A stretch of DNA of 64,000 bases, taken from NCBI GenBank assembly GCA_036925085.1, contig JAUPFP010000110.1, positions 186,001 to 250,000 on the forward strand, given 5' to 3'. The stretch comes from Brachycybe producta. Taxonomy: Eukaryota > Arthropoda > Diplopoda > Playtdesmida > Andrognathidae. The notes beneath the pieces are model-generated. The model worked only from the letters and a program-made list of their open reading frames with translations. It searched no databases and was not told the origin of the DNA. Both the position numbers and the translations under genes were made by a program. Each line of letters starts with the position of its first letter. Within the stretch, counting starts at the first letter, position 1. This document shows, in pieces, positions 57,236 through 64,000 of this stretch.

Positions 57236-57489
57236 ATACTTTTTATTGCATTTTGCGCTTTACTGTATTTGAATTGAGCGATTGTGAGGCGATTTCTTTC
57301 AATTTTAGTAACACCATATAAGAACACTCATTTGTGTCGTTGTCGTCTGCTCAAAACAACAAGATGGACGTGGATCTAGGCTCTTATGGGTGAGCACAGA
57401 GGGGGAAAAAGCGGGAATAAACGGCCGTGTTTGCAAGGCCGTCTTTAGAATTATAAATTAACGACCCTATTTGCAACAACCATTATAGG

Positions 57490-57560
57490 CTATGAATTGG
57501 CTGAGTGGCGTAATGGCCTTCAGAATCTGTGGTCCGTGGTTCGATTCTCTGTTGGGACTG
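57490..57560 (+). ncRNA. tRNA-like segment 1 (pol III A/B box)
   Basis: TTGGCTGAGTGGCG resembles an A box. GTGGTTCGATTCTCT, about 45 nt later, resembles a B box. The spacing suits a tRNA or tRNA-derived SINE head. I could not form a convincing full cloverleaf, so it is scored as tRNA-like, not a functional tRNA. Mirrored at 62144-62214. Confidence 0.45.
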
Positions 57561-57598
57561 TTAATTTTTAATTATTTAATTTAAATTGTTAATAACCA

Positions 57599-57726
57599 TT
57601 ATATCGATTTAAAAATAATATCGAAAAAATATCGATTTAAAAATAATATCGAAAAAATATCGATTTAAAAATAATATCGAAAAAATATCGATTTAAAAAT
57701 AATATCGAAAAAATATCGATTTAAAA
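57599..57726 (+). repeat. 28-bp tandem array, about 4.5 copies
   Basis: Units of TATCGATTTAAAAATAATAT followed by CGAAAAAA, nearly identical to each other, lie between the two tRNA-like segments. Mirrored at 61978-62105. Confidence 0.92.
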
Positions 57727-57785
57727 AATAAATTTCATCATAGTATGAATATAAATATAAGTTTTAAACATATGGTATATGTAGA

Positions 57786-57870
57786 TGCCTGAATAGTGCA
57801 ATTGGTTAGAGCACCTGACTATGAACCTTGGGGTAACTTAAGGTCATGTGTTCGAATCCAGGACGTGTCT
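57786..57870 (+). ncRNA. tRNA-like segment 2 (pol III A/B box)
   Basis: TAGTGCAATTGGTTAGAGC is a near-canonical tRNA D-arm/A box. GTGTTCGAATCCAGG is a T-arm/B box at the expected distance. Anticodon and T stems do not pair well, so it is a tRNA pseudogene or SINE head. The palindrome's single noticed substitution lies in it (57791). Mirrored at 61834-61918. Confidence 0.5.
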
Positions 57871-57975
57871 TTTTCATGCATATGTCTACCAGAGTTGATC
57901 TGCTCTGCTGCAATGTTTCAATTGAATGAATGTGTCGTCATATTCAATCCTTCTCTGTGGGGATGTGCTGCGGTA

Positions 57976-58255
57976 CATGGTCCGGTGTAGGTTGGTGGTT
58001 CCCAACCTCTCGGTAAGAGGCCTTAAGAGGCTGCGCTGCCCACCAGAGTTGGTTGAGTTGGTTGAAAGTGTCGGAAAGATACGACGGGAGAAGATGTGAC
58101 AGGGAGTCCAGTGGGTTTCGAGCCCTCGGTCAGAGGCTACCATACTGTTGCAATATCTCCCTGATATCTCCCAAGTACACATGAAAACTATGTGATTGCA
58201 TTGAAATTCGGGTTGGAGCTGGGTCCTTAGTAGATCGACTGTTGGCTTTTGAAAA
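57976..58255 (-). repeat. R4 repeat, copy in left arm
   Basis: Reverse complement of a roughly 275-bp sequence present again at 60293-60564 and 61449-61728. Contains GTTGGTGGTTCCCAACCTCT. Together with 60293-60564 it flanks the MICOS gene in inverted orientation. It may be the body of a SINE headed by the tRNA-like segment just upstream, which is conjecture. Confidence 0.75.
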
Positions 58256-58577
58256 TAATTTTAAATTAATAATTTTTTTTTAATTATTTTTTAATTTTAT
58301 TTTGAGCAAAGGGGAAATTGCAGCTGATAAAACTTCGAGTGGCGACGGAATCCTTCTTTAAAGTTGACGATTGCCTTTCGACGCTGGAAGTAGTTCACCG
58401 AACTTGCCACTAGGGTCGCTATTCGGCTATTTGGTTCTAACTTCAGGGGGCACGTGCCCATGCCGCTTCGTCGGTAAGTTGGCCCACGGGCAGTTTCTAT
58501 CCTCATTCTGATATCCACGTGTTTCTTCTGCACAGGGAATGTTTAGAGGCGGATAAAAACCTTTGTTTGCTGCGGTT

Positions 58578-60046
58578 ATGGTTGCAAGCAACACGGAAGG
58601 TGAAGATGGAGGACAACAACATAAACCGAAACTATTCAGACCAAGCGACGTATTCACCTAATAATAAAAAAGTAACTTTATTACGTTATGTTAATGCGTG
58701 TATTTTTTATTATCTATGTAGTTATCGATCTATGACGATGATCGTCACTGTGAGGTCACTTTAGCAAGAGTCGTTCCTCAGGTTTCTCAACTGGAGCTGG
58801 AAGTGGGCCGAGTACGTCATTTGGTTCTAAATTCACTGGACGCTTTGACCGATACGAAAGACAGGGCGATTTCTTTTTACGAGACCGGAAAAGCGCACAC
58901 GATAGGTTTTTTCTTTCTTAATAATTATTGAGATCTAGGATTGAATAGAATCTGACGAAAACCTTTTTTCGTAATATTTTACTATAGATACAGTCGCTTA
59001 TTTACGAGAAGAATCTAATCTTTTGCCTCGAGTCGGAGCGATTTCTTTCGGTAAATTGACGGGAATCCTAATGGGAGCTCGAGGTTTTACGACGTTTTGT
59101 CGTACCTTACGATGGTTTTAAAATGTAAACACCCTTCGAACTCTGGTATTTCTATCTTTCGAGTGCAAAATGAAAAAAGGGCGTTCACACTTTAAACCCA
59201 GCTTAATTGTTTAAGAGACTTTCTATTTAACTTCACATATAACTTTTCCGATCAATTAATCGCAGGAGGTTTCTTTAAGAAGCTTTTCTATGGAAGTGCA
59301 GGAATGGGAGCCGTGGCTTCACTCTGTTATCCTAAAGAAGCGGGACAAATCTCGAAAGGAGCTTATACAATTGCTAAATACTATGCTTACGTCGCTTACA
59401 ATAAAGTCGAAGGTTTGTACATCTTTGATTTCTTTCTAAAAGCTGTATTTTAGAATATAAGTGTAATTTGCGACTTTTTTTATTACAATTCTAAAGACGA
59501 AGTAAAAACTAGAACCAAGTCTGAGGCTCCGGCAGTGACACGAAAGCCGCAAGAACAAGTATAAGAATTTATTTCGTTCGTCCGTAGCTTTTTTTGACTA
59601 AGAATTTTTAAAACAAAACATTTTTATCAATAATTATTTGGATAAAAAAAACACTTCACCGTCAAAGTGGGCACAATAAATTTTGCACAATTACTAGGCA
59701 ATCTGCACATTCACTACCTAATTAGTGGACTACACAGATTGCCTGATTTTCCACTTTAACGATAAGTGGCGTACTTTCAAGTCTTCATTTGAAAGCGATT
59801 AGATGTGGTTGAAAATAGCCTCAAATACATACAATGAGTGTATTTGAGGCTATTTTCTAAGAATTTGTTTCTGAATGAATGAAGTCAGAATCTCGTACAA
59901 TCGTAGTATTGTGTTTTTACAAACAGAAAGATGTAACATCAACAGAAGTAACTAATTCGAGTAAACAAACCGTGAAGAAGGTCAGCGGAGATTACGGCCA
60001 GAGTAATCCAGATGATCGTGATCTCTACACGACAAAAGGATCGTAA
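58578..60046 (+). CDS. APOO: MIC26/MIC27 (APOO/APOOL-family) MICOS subunit (6 exons)
   Basis: Inner-membrane mitochondrial protein of the MICOS complex, which shapes crista junctions and, in relatives, binds cardiolipin. Exons 58578-58649, 58722-58905, 58988-59083, 59266-59412, 59497-59558 and 59927-60046 give about 226 residues, between human MIC26 (198) and MIC27 (268). Visible features: HKPKLFRPSD leading into LSIYDDD, an alpha-helical middle, a glycine-rich hydrophobic segment (RVGAISFGKLTGILMGARGG) and a second one (YGSAGMGAVASLCYP). The tail is conserved in the family: GDYGQSNPDDRDLYTTKGS. The ATG at 58578 is the first in frame after a stop at 58554-58556. A candidate poly(A) signal AATAAA is at 60145-60150. 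Exons 1-3 lie in the palindrome's left arm and exons 4-6 in its unique spacer. Confidence 0.88.
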
Positions 60047-60564
60047 AAAAAAGAACCGGAATGATTTATCAAGCGATAGATGTCCCAACTCAATTATCCT
60101 CTTCTGTAGTAAATTAAGAGCTTAAAAAATGTATTTAAAAGAGAAATAAATAATATCTTAGCATCGAATTTTCTCTCCCTGTCTGTCTTTTAATAGTATT
60201 TGTTTTCACACACAAAAAAATGAAAAACAAAATTAACAGAAATTAATGCCATATTTCTAACTAAAACGTTACTTAAGCCACAGTAGTAGTAGTCAAAAGC
60301 CAACAGTCGATCTACTAAGGACCCAGCTCCAACCCGAATTTCAATGCAATCATATAGTTATCATGTGTGGGAGTTATCAGGGAGATATTGCAACAGTATG
60401 GTAGCCTCTGACCGAGAGCTCGAAACCCACTGGACTCCCTGTCACATCTTCTCCCGTCGTATCTTTCCGACACTTTCAACCAACTCAACCAACTCTGGTG
60501 GGCAGCGCAGCCTCTTAAGGCCTCTTACCGAGAGGTTGGGAACCACCAACCTACACCGGACCAT
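59131..60564. other. Palindrome spacer (unique centre)
   Basis: 1434 bp not shared between the arms. Holds MICOS exons 4-6, a partial R2-like fragment at about 59135-59215, a small hairpin GAGGCTATTTTC/GAAAATAGCCTC (about 59808-59857) and, at its right end, an R4 repeat copy. Confidence 0.8.
60293..60564 (+). repeat. R4 repeat, copy in spacer, ending at the palindrome junction
   Basis: Homologous to 61449-61728 from TCAAAAGCCAACAGTCGATC to CTACACCGGACCATG, with several substitutions and a short internal gap. It stops exactly where the right arm begins (60565). It is more diverged than the two palindrome arms are from each other. Confidence 0.85.
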
Positions 60565-60611
60565 GTTTACATTTTAAAACCATCGTAAGGTACGACAAAA
60601 CGTCGTAAAAC

Positions 60612-61117
60612 CTCGAGCTCCCATTAGGATTCCCGTCAATTTACCGAAAGAAATCGCTCCGACTCGAGGCAAAAGATTAGATTCTTCTCGTAAATAAGCG
60701 ACTGTATCTATAGTAAAATATTACGAAAAAAGGTTTTCGTCAGATTCTATTCAATCCTAGATCTCAATAATTATTAAGAAAGAAAAAACCTATCGTGTGC
60801 GCTTTTCCGGTCTCGTAAAAAGAAATCGCCCTGTCTTTCGTATCGGTCAAAGCGTCCAGTGAATTTAGAACCAAATGACGTACTCGGCCCACTTCCAGCT
60901 CCAGTTGAGAAACCTGAGGAACGACTCTTGCTAAAGTGACCTCACAGTGACGATCATCGTCATAGATCGATAACTACATAGATAATAAAAAATACACGCA
61001 TTAACATAACGTAATAAAGTTACTTTTTTATTATTAGGTGAATACGTCGCTTGGTCTGAATAGTTTCGGTTTATGTTGTTGTCCTCCATCTTCACCTTCC
61101 GTGTTGCTTGCAACCAT
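60612..61117 (-). pseudogene. Truncated second copy of the MICOS gene, exons 1-3 only
   Basis: Mirror of the real gene: exon 1 at 61046-61117, exon 2 at 60790-60973, exon 3 at 60612-60707, with the same splice sites and no disabling change noticed. Homology stops at 60565, 47 bp after exon 3. Exons 4-6 are absent on this strand, so the second glycine-rich hydrophobic segment and the conserved C-terminus are missing. It runs convergently towards the intact gene. Confidence 0.85.
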
Positions 61118-61833
61118 AACCGCAGCAAACAAAGGTTTTTATCCGCCTCTAAACATTCCCTGTGCAGAAGAAACACGTGGATATCAGAATGAGGATAGAA
61201 ACTGCCCGTGGGCCAACTTACCGACGAAGCGGCATGGGCACGTGCCCCCTGAAGTTAGAACCAAATAGCCGAATAGCGACCCTAGTGGCAAGTTCGGTGA
61301 ACTACTTCCAGCGTCGAAAGGCAATCGTCAACTTTGGTGCCTTTAAAGAAGGATTCCGTCGCCACTCGAAGTTTTATCAGCTGCAATTTCCCCTTTGCTC
61401 AAAATAAAATTAAAAAATAATTAAAAAAAAATTATTAATTTAAAATTATTTTCAAAAGCCAACAGTCGATCTACTAAGGACCCAGCTCCAACCCGAATTT
61501 CAATGCAATCACATAGTTTTCATGTGTACTTGGGAGATATCAGGGAGATATTGCAACAGTATGGTAGCCTCTGACCGAGGGCTCGAAACCCACTGGACTC
61601 CCTGTCACATCTTCTCCCGTCGTATCTTTCCGACACTTTCAACCAACTCAACCAACTCTGGTGGGCAGCGCAGCCTCTTAAGGCCTCTTACCGAGAGGTT
61701 GGGAACCACCAACCTACACCGGACCATGTACCGCAGCACATCCCCACAGAGAAGGATTGAATATGACGACACATTCATTCAATTGAAACATTGCAGCAGA
61801 GCAGATCAACTCTGGTAGACATATGCATGAAAA

Positions 61834-61918
61834 AGACACGTCCTGGATTCGAACACATGACCTTAAGTTACCCCAAGGTTCATAGTCAGGTGCTCTAACC
61901 AATTGCACTATTTAGGCA
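61834..61918 (-). ncRNA. tRNA-like segment 2, right-arm mirror
   Basis: Reverse-complement copy of 57786-57870, with A at the position equivalent to 57791. Same A/B-box features and the same doubts. Confidence 0.45.
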
Positions 61919-61977
61919 TCTACATATACCATATGTTTAAAACTTATATTTATATTCATACTATGATGAAATTTATT

Positions 61978-62105
61978 TTTTAAATCGATATTTTTTCGAT
62001 ATTATTTTTAAATCGATATTTTTTCGATATTATTTTTAAATCGATATTTTTTCGATATTATTTTTAAATCGATATTTTTTCGATATTATTTTTAAATCGA
62101 TATAA
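61978..62105 (-). repeat. 28-bp tandem array, right-arm mirror
   Basis: Mirror of 57599-57726, with the same copy number as far as I can count. This argues for very recent or continually homogenised arms, since tandem arrays usually change length quickly. Confidence 0.9.
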
Positions 62106-62143
62106 TGGTTATTAACAATTTAAATTAAATAATTAAAAATTAA

Positions 62144-62214
62144 CAGTCCCAACAGAGAATCGAACCACGGACCACAGATTCTGAAGGCCATTACGCCACT
62201 CAGCCAATTCATAG
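62144..62214 (-). ncRNA. tRNA-like segment 1, right-arm mirror
   Basis: Reverse-complement copy of 57490-57560 (GAGAATCGAACCACGGACC on the + strand). Confidence 0.4.
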
Positions 62215-64000
62215 CCTATAATGGTTGTTGCAAATAGGGTCGTTAATTTATAATTCTAAAGACGGCCTTGCAAACACGGCCGTTTATTCCCGCTTTTTCC
62301 CCCTCTGTGCTCACCCATAAGAGCCTAGATCCACGTCCATCTTGTTGTTTTGAGCAGACGACAACGACACAAATGAGTGTTCTTATATGGTGTTACTAAA
62401 ATTGAAAGAAATCGCCTCACAATCGCTCAATTCAAATACAGTAAAGCGCAAAATGCAATAAAAAGTATTGTTCTTCACGTGCTCGATTTATATAATTTTT
62501 GAAAAGGTCCTTCTATTTTTAAACAAGGTTCAAAGTCGCTCGTTTTTTCAACCCCATGTTAAATCCCATAGGATCAAAAACCGTCCCACAAACATTTGAA
62601 AAACTCTCGTTAAAACTGATTTAGAACAATAACAAAATAATTAACACATACATTCATGTATTGGCTTCACGATGTTTCCTTTTTATAAATTTTGAAAAGG
62701 TCCTTCTATTTTTTAATAACGTTTAAAATCGTACGTTTTTTAACTCCATGTTAAGTCCCATAGGACTAAAACACCGTCCAACAAAAGTTAAGAGAACTCT
62801 CATTAAAAATGATTTAGAGCAATCAGAAAAATTAGCACGTACTTACATGTGTTTATTGCCTTCAGGATTATTCCTTTTTCTAAATTTGAAAAGGGCTTTC
62901 TATTTTTAAATAACATTTAAAATCTTACGTTTTTTTAACTCCATGTTAATTCCCATAGGACCAAAAAACCGTCACCCAAACATTTGAAGAACTCCCATTA
63001 AAAACGACTTAGAACAGTCACACAAAAATTAGCACATGCATTAATCTACTGGCTTCACAATGTTTTCTTTTTAGAAGGTTAGCTCGCGAAATTATTTTTC
63101 AATTAATTATTATGTGACTTCAAACCGGGAGAAAAAACGTTAAAAAACCGTTTTTCAATTTTAAAATCCTACTTGAAAAATATTTCAAATTTGCATTTTT
63201 TTTGTCCGCGTTAAACACAAATCTAATTAGCAGAATAAATATATCACAGGGTAATTAACAGGGATTTCTTTTTTTAAACTAATATTTATAAACTACGAGA
63301 GAGACAACAAAAGCAAATTTAAACGAGACTTTGTTTTAAAGATATGCAGCTACACATCCTAATTATTACTTATTTTCTTCTTCTTAATTCTGCCGAAATT
63401 ATAAGCATAATTAATTAATATATAATTACGAATATATTTTCAGAAAAAAAAAATTGTTTTCATCGTTATACAAAGCAATTAAATTTTGCATTTTGAAAAA
63501 TAAATTGCAGCTGTAATTAACTATTGTGATCTTTGCTTTTACTGAGTTTGATATGAAAGTGATTGGAATGTCGAAACTCATAAAAATAACTTTCGCTCCT
63601 TTTCGATTTTATAATTTCTGCTCCTATTTTTGTGAAAAAAAAAGTAACTCAAGTAATATGAGTTACAATTACTTTCAACAACCAAAGAGAAGCGAGCAAT
63701 AAATGCTATTCTTCTTCTAAGGTGATAGTCTAAGCTATTATGTAGTATCCTTGCATAAACGACATTATAAAGAGCGTTGTAACCTAAAATTCATTTAAAT
63801 ATTGTTTTTATATATAGGCGCGCCCTCTTTTATGAAAAGCAGTCAAACTAGGCGGACATCTTGTGTCGTCATTCTGGGCAGCGTCTTTCAAGTACGAAAA
63901 CCCCACCCCATTTCTCTCGACCAATAAGGTATTGTGCACGATTACTTCTTTCTCACTGGTGCTCCAAATGGGACATTTTATTGTGTGTGCGCGCACAATA

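Larger units (their letters stand above)
55704..59130 (+). repeat. Giant palindrome, left arm
   Basis: Reverse complement of 60565-64000. Paired coordinates sum to 119704 in the outer part and to 119695 inside, because the right arm has nine extra bases near 61335. Apart from that I noticed one substitution (57791 G versus the complement of 61913). The arm holds a 190-bp tandem repeat, two tRNA-like segments, a 28-bp tandem array and exons 1-3 of the MICOS gene. The right arm reaches the window end, so the full length is unknown. Confidence 0.95.
60565..64000 (-). repeat. Giant palindrome, right arm (continues past window)
   Basis: Reverse complement of 55704-59130 with nine extra bases (GGTGCCTTT near 61335-61343). 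In the left arm this length is missing between CTTT direct repeats. Carries mirrored copies of the tandem repeats, tRNA-like segments, R4 and MICOS exons 1-3. The window ends inside the GTGCGCGCAC array. Confidence 0.95.

Noticed and set aside
57786..57870. Functional tRNA gene
   Set aside because: A and B boxes are good, but the anticodon and T stems do not pair. Scored as a tRNA-like pseudogene or SINE head.
57796..58182. ORFs conserved at 57796-58182 and 61522-61908
   Set aside because: Conservation is only due to the palindrome. They overlap the tRNA-like segment and R4 and show no domain.
58297..58764. ORFs overlapping the MICOS first exon in other frames, mirrored at 60931-61407
   Set aside because: They are out of frame with the recognised exon and preserved only by arm identity.

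Overview
The window is animal nuclear DNA: AT-rich, intron-rich and dense in mobile elements. Five protein genes can be assembled from spliced exons with consistent phases, and all lie on the + strand. They are an ABCG1/ABCG4-type half transporter (CDS 1434-14860, 12 exons), an AMPD2/3-type AMP deaminase (18542-39774, 15 exons plus a candidate 18-nt microexon), an ABHD10-type mitochondrial serine hydrolase (40653-42355, 4 exons), a TTC3/DZIP3-like RING-H2 ubiquitin ligase (47638-53983, 19 exons) and a MIC26/MIC27 (APOO/APOOL-family) MICOS subunit (58578-60046, 6 exons). Introns range from 54 nt to several kb, and almost all are GT-AG. The gene set, short introns and AT-richness suggest a non-vertebrate metazoan with a compact genome, such as a tunicate or cnidarian. 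The sequence alone does not settle the phylum.

Layout. 1-14.9 kb holds the transporter; its introns carry an 8-bp-TSD hAT MITE, a 26-bp minisatellite, a 30-bp alternating purine-pyrimidine minisatellite and a nearly intact RTE-type LINE fragment. 14.9-18.5 kb is intergenic, with a 0.25-kb-arm inverted repeat. 18.5-39.8 kb is the AMP deaminase, whose long 5' introns are crowded with nested MITEs, foldback elements and a perfect 87-bp-arm hairpin. 39.8-42.4 kb holds the hydrolase. 42.4-47.6 kb is mostly non-coding, with an 11-copy 40-bp hairpin array and further foldbacks. 47.6-54.0 kb holds the ubiquitin ligase, with a decayed mariner whose terminal repeat appears to supply an exon's splice donor. 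From about 55 kb the window is dominated by a giant palindrome: arms 55704-59130 and 60565-64000 with a 1.43-kb spacer. It contains exons 1-3 of the MICOS gene in both arms, but exons 4-6 only in the spacer.

The five genes do not form an obvious single pathway. They are housekeeping functions: lipid/sterol export, adenylate catabolism, mitochondrial thioester/ester hydrolysis, ubiquitination and cristae architecture. The most unusual material is the repeat landscape: the palindrome with a truncated second MICOS copy, foldback elements carrying GC-box, CCAAT and CRE-like motifs, and tandem arrays enclosed by terminal inverted repeats. All boundaries and identities come from reading the sequence; no alignment or search was run.
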